Assembly (NCBI GenBank): GCA_041305345.1 | Contig: JBFYLP010000006.1 | Location: forward strand, 1-64,000 | DNA from: JACRGC01 sp041305345 | GTDB taxonomy: Archaea; Micrarchaeota; Micrarchaeia; Norongarragalinales; SBBD01 | Direction of reading: 5' to 3' | Length of the DNA: 64,000 nt | Part shown: one piece after another, positions 42,664 to 51,190 of the stretch | Position numbering within the stretch: position 1 is the stretch's first letter | Layout: each line of letters starts with the position of its first letter | The notes under the pieces: generated by a model | The model's input: the letters and a program-made list of their open reading frames with translations, nothing else | What the model was told of the DNA's origin: nothing | The model's database searches: none | Program-made: the position numbers and the translations under genes

Positions 42664-43380
42664 ATGCGTCTAATTCTATTATGCGGGCTATTATTGGGCA
42701 TGATTGTTTTTGGTTGTACATCTAATTCAGATATGAAGGGTCAGGTAACGACAGATATTCCGATGATATCACCTACCCCAGAACCAAGCGCATCTTCAAT
42801 TCCGACAATCCAGATAACCCCCACCCCAACAGTTAATGAAATGCTCGAATTTTCCAGTACATACAATTTAACGTTTAAAAAGGTAAATGAAACCGTATTA
42901 GCAATTGACACTGCAACTAAAAAGGTGGGGAAGACAGACCCCCGGGTAATTGAGCTTAACAATCAATATGTGGAGGTTGTAAAAAAACTCGGGGATATAA
43001 ATCGAAGGTTGTATCAAAATACACCTGTTTCAGTTGATGAATTAATTACCTTGAGCCAAGAGCTAGTTGTTATACGAGATAAGGCACTTCGGCTTGAAAC
43101 AAAAAATATAGATACCGAAGCTAAGAATTATGTAAAAAGGGGGGAGATTGCGACATATTTCACGTTAATTTCTAACGGAGAGACCTATTACATTGTTCAG
43201 ATAAATGATAAGAATTCCCTAATATTCGATCAATATATCGATGTGGTTTTAGATCCAGCAATACTGGATCGAGTCTTAGTGGAATACTACAGATTGGCGG
43301 GGGTAACCGGCTCAATTAATCCTTTAGCAGATATAAACTACATTCAGAATTTTTATTATGAGAGAAAAGTAGCGACATAA
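42664..43380 (+). CDS. Lipoprotein of the integrative element
   Basis: A 238-residue exported lipoprotein. The signal LILLCGLLLGMIVFGC ends in a lipobox, and a Pro/Thr/Ser linker follows (SPTPEPSASSIPTIQITPTP). The middle is helical and coiled-coil-like (about 65-150), and the last 80 residues are mixed (YFTLISNGETYYIVQINDKN). It is divergent from the membrane-protein gene at 41266. Codon use is AT-rich like its neighbours. Function is unknown. Confidence 0.68.
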   Translation: MRLILLCGLLLGMIVFGCTSNSDMKGQVTTDIPMISPTPEPSASSIPTIQITPTPTVNEMLEFSSTYNLTFKKVNETVLAIDTATKKVGKTDPRVIELNNQYVEVVKKLGDINRRLYQNTPVSVDELITLSQELVVIRDKALRLETKNIDTEAKNYVKRGEIATYFTLISNGETYYIVQINDKNSLIFDQYIDVVLDPAILDRVLVEYYRLAGVTGSINPLADINYIQNFYYERKVAT

Positions 43381-43402
43381 ATTCTAAGAACGTTAACAGC
43401 AA

Positions 43403-43792
43403 TTACGAAAAGGTCTCAATGGTTCCATCTGATCGATACCTTAAACCGACACCACCGGTGCCTATATTTTTTCTACAATTATGATTGGGAAATTTATGAT
43501 TTTCACAAAAGGAATAACCGCAATATTCGCATGCAGAATATTTTCTTTTTCCTCCTTCAGCACCACACCGATAACATCTGGTTTGTAAACGTCGAGGCAC
43601 ATTCTTGTAATCAAAATTCCACTTTTTCTTAGGAATAATGCTTTCCGAATCCCAATCATCAAAAAGAGGATTTACCTCATTGGTAGGTTCCTTTTTTTCT
43701 AATAATTTGCTAGTCCAAGATTCTAATGCCGAAATGAAATGCGCCCGTTTTATTTTAGTATAGATCGTTTTTATTTGATTGATTATCTTCAT
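43403..43792 (-). CDS. Small protein with AN1-like zinc finger
   Basis: A 129-residue protein. The N-terminal 75 residues are basic and helical. The C-terminal finger has CYRCGAEGGKRKYSACEYCG followed by YSFCENHKFPNHNC, an AN1-type arrangement similar to the two fingers of the protein at 39870. AN1 fingers bind ubiquitin-like or RNA partners in eukaryotes; archaeal roles are unclear. Two AN1 proteins in one element suggests a shared pathway. It is convergent with the lipoprotein at 42664. Confidence 0.7.
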   Translation of the reverse strand: MKIINQIKTIYTKIKRAHFISALESWTSKLLEKKEPTNEVNPLFDDWDSESIIPKKKWNFDYKNVPRRLQTRCYRCGAEGGKRKYSACEYCGYSFCENHKFPNHNCRKNIGTGGVGLRYRSDGTIETFS

Positions 43793-43870
43793 AAATAAAA
43801 CACTTGTGCCTCAGGAAAAAGAACGTCAAAAACGAAAAAACCGGTAACTTGAGACAAAAACACTAAACAA

Positions 43871-44638
43871 TCAAAGATTCTTTAATTTTCCAGATTTTTG
43901 TAATCTCTTGAAATCCTTTCTTGCTTCTTTCCCATATTTAATTGCCATTTCTCTACTATAAAATTTTTTTATTAATTTACACATAACAGAATATGCAAAA
44001 AGAGCAAGTTTGGGTAGTAACATATCGTCGGTTATTTGATTATAAAAAAACTCACGGCCATCCGACCACTTCAGTTTAATACTAGTTTTCTTTTTATTAA
44101 AATGAAACAACCCAATTCTAAGATCATTTAATTGCTTGAGTGATTTCGAATATTCTCCAAGCTCCAATAATTCGAGGCAGCTAGTTTTGTATAACAAAGT
44201 TCCAAACATGAGTTTATCGTTATAATATTTATTTGCCTGTTCTCTTGGAAGACGTCTAAGATATTCATATTTTACTATAGACTCACAACAGTTTATGCAA
44301 CAGGCAATGCATGCATGCCAAAATCCTCGCTTATAAGTTAAGTATGCTTGTTCAGCATATGGAGGTATTAAGGCAAACATATCGTACCATTCCTCTTCTT
44401 TCTCGTACCCATCAGTGAATATAGCGTGTGGTTCGGGAAGTTGTATTCGATAAATTATTGGTGGTTCGATTTTTTTAGGAAAAAGTACTCCGCCTTCATA
44501 AAATCTTTTTTTATTACGAGATTTGTAGGTCCATTCTAAATTTCGATCATAAGATCGATCCTGTTCTTTATTTAATCTATTATTAAGTTTTTCTAAAATT
44601 TTCTCTACGTCCGGGGTTCTATTCCTATTATTACGCAT
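43871..44638 (-). CDS. Hypothetical protein, possible HEPN-like helices
   Basis: A 255-residue soluble protein. The central region has alpha-helical elements resembling a HEPN or DUF4145 domain: AYLTYKRGFWHACIACCINC, CESIVKYEYLRR and QLNDLRIGLFHFN. The last resembles the HEPN RNase motif (Rx4-6H), with Arg and His at about the right distance. No nucleotidyltransferase partner is visible next to it. The N-terminal 50 residues are Arg/Asn-rich. AT-rich like the element. RNase activity is only a suggestion. Confidence 0.6.
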   Translation of the reverse strand: MRNNRNRTPDVEKILEKLNNRLNKEQDRSYDRNLEWTYKSRNKKRFYEGGVLFPKKIEPPIIYRIQLPEPHAIFTDGYEKEEEWYDMFALIPPYAEQAYLTYKRGFWHACIACCINCCESIVKYEYLRRLPREQANKYYNDKLMFGTLLYKTSCLELLELGEYSKSLKQLNDLRIGLFHFNKKKTSIKLKWSDGREFFYNQITDDMLLPKLALFAYSVMCKLIKKFYSREMAIKYGKEARKDFKRLQKSGKLKNL

Positions 44639-44697
44639 AACGTCATCGTCTTTTTGATCTCTCTTACTTCAAAAAAATCCTTTCAGCCTTCCAATAA

Positions 44698-46119
44698 TCA
44701 ACCTTTCTGTTTCACCAGGTATTTGATAGTATTGATGAATATCGTGCGGCCGTTGGTGTCGCCACCGATGCCGGGATCATATGAGAAGTATACGACCTTT
44801 CCAGAGAACATCCCAGTGCTCTCGATTATCGCAGGTGTAGTTGCCCCGCCTCCCGTGCATTCGACATACGCCACTATGTTTCCGTTGTACGGAACCACGT
44901 CGATTGTTCTGCCGGAGAATGGGTAATCATTTACTCCAGACATAATCATATGGTCAAAAATGGCTTTCCTTAAGGTTCCAGAAGAGCACCCGGCTTTAAT
45001 CGGTTCCGGTTGCTGTGCTAGCCCCCCGATTTTTACGGGCATAATATCTCCCAATAGGCCAACACCGATATCCCATCCAACTGCTGAATTGTCATCGTAT
45101 ACCCTAGTGCATGCATCTGCAACTACGATTAGCTTTCCGCCGGCCTTTACCCAATCGGTTAATATGCTCCTCGCAGTTCTGTCGCAGATCGGCTGACCTT
45201 GCAAAATAACCACATCGAACGGCTTGAGGGTGCCCGTCGCTTTCAATTGTTCTGCAACCATGTTTGAGGAATATGTGATGTCTACCGATCTAGCCTCTGA
45301 ACTCGCTAAGTATGCCTTCAAACCATCCGATGGCTTTCCAACTACAGCAATTCTGATCGGTATTCTGGGATTAATGCAAGCATCTCGTAATGTTTGATTT
45401 TTTATAAAATTGCATAATTCTTTTTGTCCAAGCTTGCTTGCACCCATAGAGTAACAAGTATCGTGTAGCATTTGATCTTGGATTAAATTGCAGTAGTCCG
45501 CGTGTTCTATATTATACCCGAGTGAATAATAGCAATAGTCTTTAACAGTTATATTCTGAGAGATAAATAAGCTTAAATAAAAAATTGATTGATCACTCAT
45601 TTGGGAGCAGTAATCTGTTGACCCTCCTAAATTCGATATGGCCAGTAAACAGTGATCTTTAGCTTCTTGGTTCAGAATTCTTTCACATGGAAATGTTTCA
45701 TTGATTAGGGCTTTGGAAGCACTTGCCATAAAAAAACATTGGTCTCTGACTGTCTGAGTAGTGAAATTTTGCAAACTTTCACATTCAAATGAAGCGCTAG
45801 GGCGAGAACTTCCAAGTGAACGAGGATAACAAATTTGTTTTAGTGACTCGATATTTAGGCTTTCACAATAGAGGATAATCTCATCTATTGATGCATTTTG
45901 AAGGTCTAATTGCTTAGTTATCACAATTGGACTAGGACTACTTGGAATAATGCTAGCTACCGATTCGATGGACGGGGTTGCATTAACGATTTGGTGATAT
46001 TTACAGTCATCGGGATTAAGGACCTTATTTCCATCTGGGCAAACGTAGATGTTTTGGGCTTGTTGAGTGCAACCGAATAGTAGAAAACTGGAGAAAAGCA
46101 GAAGGATGAAATATCTCAT
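44698..46119 (-). CDS. Cys-repeat lipoprotein with GATase-like C-terminal domain
   Basis: A 473-residue lipoprotein: signal FILLLFSSFLLFGC with a lipobox. Residues 70-255 hold Cys repeats (DYCYYSLGYNIEHADYC, HDTCYSMGASKLGQKELC) like those at 35512. The C-terminal part from about 257 is a GATase-1/DUF4350-like domain (RIAVVGKPSDGLKAYL, FDVVILQGQPICD, GGKLIVVADACTRVYDD) for ligand or carbohydrate binding. Base composition changes sharply near 45370: the C-terminal part is near 50% GC and the N-terminal part AT-rich, so the gene looks composite. Confidence 0.78.
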   Translation of the reverse strand: MRYFILLLFSSFLLFGCTQQAQNIYVCPDGNKVLNPDDCKYHQIVNATPSIESVASIIPSSPSPIVITKQLDLQNASIDEIILYCESLNIESLKQICYPRSLGSSRPSASFECESLQNFTTQTVRDQCFFMASASKALINETFPCERILNQEAKDHCLLAISNLGGSTDYCSQMSDQSIFYLSLFISQNITVKDYCYYSLGYNIEHADYCNLIQDQMLHDTCYSMGASKLGQKELCNFIKNQTLRDACINPRIPIRIAVVGKPSDGLKAYLASSEARSVDITYSSNMVAEQLKATGTLKPFDVVILQGQPICDRTARSILTDWVKAGGKLIVVADACTRVYDDNSAVGWDIGVGLLGDIMPVKIGGLAQQPEPIKAGCSSGTLRKAIFDHMIMSGVNDYPFSGRTIDVVPYNGNIVAYVECTGGGATTPAIIESTGMFSGKVVYFSYDPGIGGDTNGRTIFINTIKYLVKQKG

Positions 46120-46381
46120 AAAACCCTTAATTCAACCTGTTTTTTAAACCTATCAAAATCCATGCAGCTGGGGAGACTTGCCAAAAAGAGACAAAAAGGG
46201 GGTGATACAAAATAAATATTAATAGGTACTTGTATTATGATATAACCAAAAAGACATTTTTATATACCCGATTGGTTTCAGCTTATTAAGCGTTATAGCT
46301 GGAGTGAGGGATGAGCGGTATTTTTATATTCAAATCTAATAATAAATATCCTCACAATCATAGAAAAATAGGAGAGCTTGT

Positions 46382-46636
46382 ATGGAAGAGGAAATAATCT
46401 TTGAAGAATTGTCAAAAAAAGAAGCACTATTACTTCTTAGAGCGTTTAACTTTGATGTGGATAACGAAGGTTATGTATTGAATAATGAAGGTATGAGAAT
46501 GCCTTCAGAAGAAGTACCTAAAGAATACATAAAACTCAAAAACGCCGCTTTAACGCCTGGTTCACTAAATGTTATCGAGAGCTCACCCACATCTCTTTCT
46601 AAATTTATACGAGAGTGGGCGACAAAGAATAAATGA
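46382..46636 (+). CDS. Small acidic protein, first of a coupled pair
   Basis: An 84-residue acidic protein (EEEIIFEELSKKEALLLLRA, then YVLNNEGMRMPSEEVPKEYI). No family recognised. Its stop overlaps the start of the next gene by ATGA. TATA-like TTTTTATATACC near 46255-46266 and a second TATTTTTATAT near 46319 precede it. With the next gene it could be a two-gene defence or toxin-antitoxin-like module; this rests only on size and coupling. Confidence 0.65.
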   Translation: MEEEIIFEELSKKEALLLLRAFNFDVDNEGYVLNNEGMRMPSEEVPKEYIKLKNAALTPGSLNVIESSPTSLSKFIREWATKNK

Positions 46637-47418
46637 ACCTATCACCCGATCAGTTATTAGAACTAATTAAAGGACTCGATATTAGGAGTGCTCTTGCAGT
46701 ACTTGCTGCAAAAGGCGTCTTTGACTATACCAAATCAGGTTATGACCGAATAAAAAATGCAATTCGGGATAAATATAATGAAACGACTTTTGCTTTTGTA
46801 CCAAATAAAAAAGAGGCACAAAAACTTAAACAGTTTGAAGAATTATCCATATATAATCAAATAAAAATATTTGTTCCGAATTATCGTTATATTGACCTCA
46901 TCCGTACGGGGATTTTAATTGACTTTTATCATAAAAGGGATGAAGAAGGAGATCGAAATAGAGTATCAGAAATAAAAAGAAACATCCTACTCAGACCCAA
47001 TGGTTCATTTCTATTGAAAGTAACGAATCTTCCAACTACAAAAGCATTTACTACGATTCTTCGTTATTTTTATGAGCTAAAAATGAATGGCTATAGTGAA
47101 AAACAGCTTGAAGAGGAATTTGAAAAAATAGTATTAGAATGGCAAATAAATTCTATTTTTGTAAAAAATGCCAATACATCTGATCAAATTATCTCATTTT
47201 GTAACACTCGGATGGAAGCGAGAAAAAGTCCAATATTCGTTTTAGGCATGCGCAATGCTACACAGAAAGTTGAAAAAGCCGTCGATATTATGAAGAAGGA
47301 GGAGTTATTCAGTAGAAACGATTATGCCATGAGAAAGTACGAAGCACACGAGGGAAATGAACCAAGAATTGAAATAATGCTTTATTATGATGGCAATCAA
47401 CCACAATTAGAAGAATAA
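46633..47418 (+). CDS. Hypothetical protein, second of a coupled pair
   Basis: A 261-residue soluble, Lys/Ile-rich protein. Visible features are an N-terminal helix pair (SALAVLAAKGVFDYTKSGYD, RIKNAIRDKYN), a middle with FVPNYRYIDLIRTGILIDFY and an end with FSRNDYAMRKYEAHEGNEP. No catalytic motif is evident. It overlaps the upstream gene by 4 bp and ends exactly where the convergent serine recombinase gene ends (47418/47419). Very AT-rich. Unknown function. Confidence 0.65.
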   Translation: MNLSPDQLLELIKGLDIRSALAVLAAKGVFDYTKSGYDRIKNAIRDKYNETTFAFVPNKKEAQKLKQFEELSIYNQIKIFVPNYRYIDLIRTGILIDFYHKRDEEGDRNRVSEIKRNILLRPNGSFLLKVTNLPTTKAFTTILRYFYELKMNGYSEKQLEEEFEKIVLEWQINSIFVKNANTSDQIISFCNTRMEARKSPIFVLGMRNATQKVEKAVDIMKKEELFSRNDYAMRKYEAHEGNEPRIEIMLYYDGNQPQLEE

Positions 47419-48096
47419 TTAACCGTTCACTTGAGAGGTCTCTTCCGAACCCTGTTTTATCAGCTGATTTCCCTCATTGAATTTCTTGATAGTCATGTGA
47501 ACAAAGCCCAATGATGCCCTCCGGGACTTGCCTGTTTTTGTGCGGTAAAGGGCTTCAATTTGGCGGAAGGATCTGCCCTCCTTGCGTTGTTTGAGTATCT
47601 CCTGCTCTAACTGGGAGCGCATTTCGGAACTCATCAGGTTCTTTCTTCCTAATCCCTTGCCTTCGGCCCTTCTTTTGGCTAAACCAGCCTTTACTCGTGC
47701 TGCTATAAGCGACCGTTCGAACTCCCCAAAAGCACCGATTATGTGAAAGAGGAGCTTTCCCTCAGGGGTTGTGGTATCAAGGTTTTGATTATAACAAATG
47801 AAGTCAATATTCTTAGCCTTTAGAAATTCTAAGCTATTGAGGAGGTGCTTAAGGCTTCGGGAAAAACGATCAAGCTTCCAAACTAACACCCCATCAAACA
47901 TACGTTTATTTGCTTCAGATATTAACTCGTTAAATGCTGGCCTTGATTCCTTTGCACCGGATTCTCCAACATCAACAAATTCCCGATAAATGCTGTAATT
48001 CATGCGTTCACAATAGGCTCTGAGTTCCCTAAGTTGAACTTCCGCATCCTGGCCTTTATCCTCCGTCGAAGTGCGAGAATACAAAGCAACTTTCAT
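47419..48096 (-). CDS. Serine recombinase (resolvase/invertase family)
   Basis: A 225-residue recombinase. The catalytic domain has ALYSRTSTEDKG (Ser10), VDVGESGAKESRPAFNEL, VLVWKLDRFSRSLKH and GAFGEFERSLIAARVKAGLA. A C-terminal helix-turn-helix region follows (RKEGRSFRQIEALYRTKTGK). Resolvases of this size act in cointegrate resolution, inversion or transposition. ATG 48096 matches the family start. GC is higher than in flanking genes, suggesting a separate origin. Confidence 0.92.
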   Translation of the reverse strand: MKVALYSRTSTEDKGQDAEVQLRELRAYCERMNYSIYREFVDVGESGAKESRPAFNELISEANKRMFDGVLVWKLDRFSRSLKHLLNSLEFLKAKNIDFICYNQNLDTTTPEGKLLFHIIGAFGEFERSLIAARVKAGLAKRRAEGKGLGRKNLMSSEMRSQLEQEILKQRKEGRSFRQIEALYRTKTGKSRRASLGFVHMTIKKFNEGNQLIKQGSEETSQVNG

Positions 48097-48216
48097 CTTT
48101 ACCACGCTGTTCGTTAACTAATTACTTTTTCTTATCTGAACGTATCTTCATATACTCTATATACAATTTCCATTTTGATATTCATCTAAAATGTAAATTG
48201 GATGTCCCGCGCCACA

Positions 48217-48621
48217 TCATTTTTGGTCCATATCTTGACCTGTTGCCCCTAATGCCTGCTTTTCCTTCATTTTAATATCGAAATCTCTCTTTGCATGCTC
48301 CTCGGCCTTGCTCCAGGCTTCGGAATACTTATCCAAATAAGCGGATTCGTAGAGCCTTGCAAGCCTTTGATCAACTGCTGCCTTCATATCAGCTGAAAGC
48401 TTATCAACAGTTCCCAGTTTCTTGATAATGAAATGTTTAGATTTATCGTTTGAGATGGCGTTAATCCACTCGCCCTTGCGGATAGCAATATCGTACCGGG
48501 CCTGGCCCTTGAATAACCAGTTCTTTCCTTGCCTCTCTTGATGCCAAAGCGGAGCTAACTTCATGGGCTTCCCGTTTCGATATATAACCAATTCTAACTC
48601 AGGAATCTTCCCTTTTGCCAT
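48217..48621 (-). CDS. Hypothetical basic protein
   Basis: A 134-residue basic, soluble protein. A strand-rich N-terminal half (PELELVIYRNGKPMKLAPLW, WLFKGQARYDIAIRKGEWIN) precedes a helical charged tail (WSKAEEHAKRDFDIKMKEKQ). No family recognised. It is the last gene of a three-gene overlapping unit (49093 to 48217), probably small accessory proteins of the element's DNA-handling system. Confidence 0.65.
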   Translation of the reverse strand: MAKGKIPELELVIYRNGKPMKLAPLWHQERQGKNWLFKGQARYDIAIRKGEWINAISNDKSKHFIIKKLGTVDKLSADMKAAVDQRLARLYESAYLDKYSEAWSKAEEHAKRDFDIKMKEKQALGATGQDMDQK

Positions 48622-48869
48622 CAGTCACCAGCCCTGCCTTTGCTTCTACCAATATAGTAAGATTTACTGAGCTTTTCGGAAAGTGTTTCTTCATTAATGG
48701 GCCTCATCAGATACCCATAAAGCCTCCGCAGTTCCGTGTCGATCTCAACAATCTTATCTAGAGCCTTTTTCAGGTCTTGATCTGGTACACTTATCGTCCA
48801 ACCGACATAACCCATCGAGCTTTGATTCAACTCAATCTTCGGTAATTGTGTTATTTGCTCCATCTTCAT
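48621..48869 (-). CDS. Small hypothetical protein
   Basis: An 82-residue protein (QLPKIELNQSSMGYVGWTIS, then LKKALDKIVEIDTELRRLYG). A strand pair followed by a helix pair can be seen, with a basic C terminus. It shares its stop/start boundary with the genes on both sides (1- and 4-bp overlaps), so it is translationally coupled. Function is unknown. Confidence 0.65.
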   Translation of the reverse strand: MKMEQITQLPKIELNQSSMGYVGWTISVPDQDLKKALDKIVEIDTELRRLYGYLMRPINEETLSEKLSKSYYIGRSKGRAGD

Positions 48870-49093
48870 CCACCTCCAATTCTAACCTGTTCAGTTTGAG
48901 GCTGCTTTGGTTCGTTCTTGAACACATATAGCCTGGCACCTGCAGGTATAGCTTCTTGACTTGCCCCAGCAAAGAAGTCATTACCTCCCTTATTCCGTTT
49001 GTAAAGCGGAATTACGAGCTTTTTTGTATCATGCCCTTCCCCTAAATAGGCAACCAAATTTGCATCTGGCTGCGTTTCCTTATCCTTCTCCAT
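48866..49093 (-). CDS. Small hypothetical protein
   Basis: A 75-residue protein (NLVAYLGEGHDTKKLVIPLY, then KRNKGGNDFFAGASQEAIPA and RLYVFKNEPKQPQTEQ), strand-rich and soluble, perhaps a small beta-barrel such as a single-stranded DNA-binding-like fold. That comparison is weak. It is the first gene of the three-gene overlapping unit and lies downstream of the AAA-like ATPase gene, separated by repeat-rich sequence. Confidence 0.62.
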   Translation of the reverse strand: MEKDKETQPDANLVAYLGEGHDTKKLVIPLYKRNKGGNDFFAGASQEAIPAGARLYVFKNEPKQPQTEQVRIGGG

Positions 49094-49214
49094 TCATATC
49101 AACTCTCCCTTTCCTGTTTTAGCAGGGCCGGGACTGCCGCCAATCGCCCATTGCATGGCTGGACACGGGATAGTATCTTGCCATACGATAAATGCGAAAG
49201 GATTCGACGTTATT

Positions 49215-49309
49215 TCTCCACTAAAAAACACACACAGTAAATACAAGTAAATACATACTATATCTGTTATCTAGTGGAGACATCATTCTCCACTTGTTGT
49301 TTAGTGGAG
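49215..49309. repeat. Iteron-like inverted and direct repeats near the ATPase 3' end
   Basis: TCTCCACTA (49215-49223) is the exact inverse of TAGTGGAGA (49272-49280). TCTCCACT (49287) and TAGTGGAG (49302) add two more alternating copies. Between the first pair, AGTAAATAC is repeated at 49236 and 49246, 10 bp apart, and recurs at 51160. It could be an origin, a protein-binding cluster or a bidirectional terminator. Confidence 0.7.
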
Positions 49310-50556
49310 GCTTCCATCACCTCATTTATTTTGAACTGTTCAGAAGGCACTTCAACTCTTTCTTCTATGGCAATCATTCTCGTAATTGGATGATCAAAAT
49401 ATGGCGACCATTTTCTTTTTTCTACGGTCCTTCCGTAATTAACAATCTCTTCGACTTCGCATTTAATTAGATGTAAATTCCATAAAAGGAATAATTCGGT
49501 ATGGACGGATTTATTTCCAACCCGTAGGTTTTGAGCAAGTCTATATGATGAAGTGCCATCGGGAAAATGAACAATTTGTCGAAGAAGGCCTAAACGTAAG
49601 GGATCTACCGATGAATGCACCACCACCCGAACTCCTTCAAGAGCCCTTTCATCCGAATAATCATCATCTAACGCCTTAAGACAAACAAAAAGTCTCTTTA
49701 GTTGTTTCAAGGATCGCGTTGGTTCTTCGGGGAATACAAATCCCCGTAATTCTCCTGCCTGGTCAAATGAGGCCGTGGCTCGCATTGACCGTAGAAATTC
49801 GGCCAAATTAATAAGTTTATCTCGAATCGAATTGTCTTTGATGTCCTGATTAAATATTCCATCACTAAGTCGATTTCGTAAAAAGTTTAATGTAGTATCG
49901 TTAAGTTCTCGTCTCATTTCCTCTTCAAAAGGTTCATTACTCCACGCAGCTTCAGCCCGTTTCCGGGTAGATGCCGAGGAAGGTCTTAGTAAGAGTTCTC
50001 GCGTTCCAAGTTGATTATGAATGAGGACTTGTTCATCAATTGCCGGAGTACTCGCGGCTATTAAAGTAATTTGGAGATTAGAGTAGGATTTACGGGCCCC
50101 ACCACCTGAATCGGTTCCTGCAAATCCATCGTATAGATTCCGCAACTGCGACCATATTTGAATCTTTTCATTCGGATGAAGGTTAAGCATCTCAGCGAAA
50201 TCCATGATTAGAACAACTTTATTATCAAGCTCTGGAGCTAAATCCACCTCGTTTTTCTTACCAGATACCAAAGTCTTAGAGGTAATTCTGTTTAATAGGC
50301 GGGTATGGAAATTGTCTTTATCGTGCAGAGCACGAAGTTGTTCTGTTTTTGCATCTCCCGATGGAGCTACAATTATTAGCCAAAGAGGGGTCCCGGTTAA
50401 GGTCTTCGATAACCAAACTGCAAAGACTATTTCAAATCTAAGAAAGTCAGAAAATGCAAGCCATTTGTGGTAAACCACCTCAATCTCTTTTAGGGTTATC
50501 TTAGTGTTTTCTCTATCTTTCCTAATTTTATCGAGTATATCGGTTCCCGTGCCCAT
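49267..50556 (-). CDS. AAA-like ATPase, possible element replication protein
   Basis: A 429-residue protein. The P-loop region reads IVAPSGDAKTEQL, a form in which the usual G-K-T is changed to A-K-T. Walker B is KVVLIMDFAEML, and a sensor-like ITLIAASTPAID follows. The C-terminal 130 residues contain a winged helix (RLAQNLRVGNKSVHTELFLL). This layout fits helicase/initiator ATPases of archaeal plasmids and integrated elements. It lies among small regulators upstream and iteron-like repeats downstream. Confidence 0.72.
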   Translation of the reverse strand: MGTGTDILDKIRKDRENTKITLKEIEVVYHKWLAFSDFLRFEIVFAVWLSKTLTGTPLWLIIVAPSGDAKTEQLRALHDKDNFHTRLLNRITSKTLVSGKKNEVDLAPELDNKVVLIMDFAEMLNLHPNEKIQIWSQLRNLYDGFAGTDSGGGARKSYSNLQITLIAASTPAIDEQVLIHNQLGTRELLLRPSSASTRKRAEAAWSNEPFEEEMRRELNDTTLNFLRNRLSDGIFNQDIKDNSIRDKLINLAEFLRSMRATASFDQAGELRGFVFPEEPTRSLKQLKRLFVCLKALDDDYSDERALEGVRVVVHSSVDPLRLGLLRQIVHFPDGTSSYRLAQNLRVGNKSVHTELFLLWNLHLIKCEVEEIVNYGRTVEKRKWSPYFDHPITRMIAIEERVEVPSEQFKINEVMEASTKQQVENDVSTR

Positions 50557-50568
50557 TTGAATCTCCTC

Positions 50569-50766
50569 CTAAAATTGCCGCTCACTCCTAAATTTTTCCA
50601 AAGCATCAACAAGGTGAAAATATTCATTTGATTTTTGAAGATCGCAAAATACTCCAAGCTCATCTTTTGTGAGAGGCAGTTGCAAACAGAGTTTCGAATA
50701 GACACGCAGCTCCATTCGCAATTGCGTTAGTGATTTTTCCTCATTTTTGCATCGATCGCAAATCAT
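50569..50766 (-). CDS. Small CxxC protein
   Basis: A 65-residue protein starting MICDRCKNEEKSLTQLRMEL, with a CxxC pair but no second pair, followed by helices. It starts inside the 3' end of the upstream small gene (50741-50872) in another frame and ends 13 bp before the ATPase gene. Such tightly packed small genes are typical of element regulatory regions. Function unknown. Confidence 0.6.
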   Translation of the reverse strand: MICDRCKNEEKSLTQLRMELRVYSKLCLQLPLTKDELGVFCDLQKSNEYFHLVDALEKFRSERQF

Positions 50767-50872
50767 TCCGAATACCTTCTTGTTTCTCTCGCTTTTCCCA
50801 TTCCTGTAAAACCTCTTCTAACTCGGCCTTTGAAAGGGTTGAAATTACCTTTGAGAAGAGAGCACTATCCAT
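50741..50872 (-). CDS. 43-residue helical peptide
   Basis: A short frame read directly from the sequence: MDSALFSKVISTLSKAELEE followed by VLQEWEKREKQEGI. It is one amphipathic helix. It overlaps the ribbon-helix-helix gene upstream by 8 bp and the CxxC gene downstream by 26 bp, so coupling supports it being real. No function known. Confidence 0.5.
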   Translation of the reverse strand: MDSALFSKVISTLSKAELEEVLQEWEKREKQEGIRNDLRSMQK

Positions 50873-51032
50873 TGTTAGCCACCATATCCCGAACAACTAA
50901 TCCCCGCAAATATTCACTGAGAGGGAGCCCAAGGGCTTTACAACGCTCCTCGACCTTGTTGCGCAGTTCAGACGAAATTGCAAAACCAAGTCGGCTTTTT
51001 GTCGAACTGTATTTTCCCCGCCATTCAAACAT
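50865..51032 (-). CDS. Ribbon-helix-helix DNA-binding protein
   Basis: A 55-residue protein with a typical ribbon-helix-helix pattern: SRLGFAISSELRNKVEERCK, then GLPLSEYLRGLV. ATG 51032 is preferred over a frame to 51083, which adds a hydrophobic leader. It is the first gene of the leftward small-gene and ATPase run, facing the winged-helix gene at 51191, and is a likely repressor of the divergent promoter region 51033-51190. That region contains TGGAATAAAATGA twice (51088 and 51182). Confidence 0.7.
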   Translation of the reverse strand: MFEWRGKYSSTKSRLGFAISSELRNKVEERCKALGLPLSEYLRGLVVRDMVANNG

Positions 51033-51190
51033 GTTTACCACCAGGATAATAGCAGGTGGTTTGTATTTATACTTTCTTTTCAAAAATGGAATAAAATGAG
51101 GAGTACAAAAAAGGTTGTTCTATTTTTTCCTATGTATTCGAAAGATTAAATAAGTAGTTAGTAAATACTTATAAATAAATTTGGAATAAA

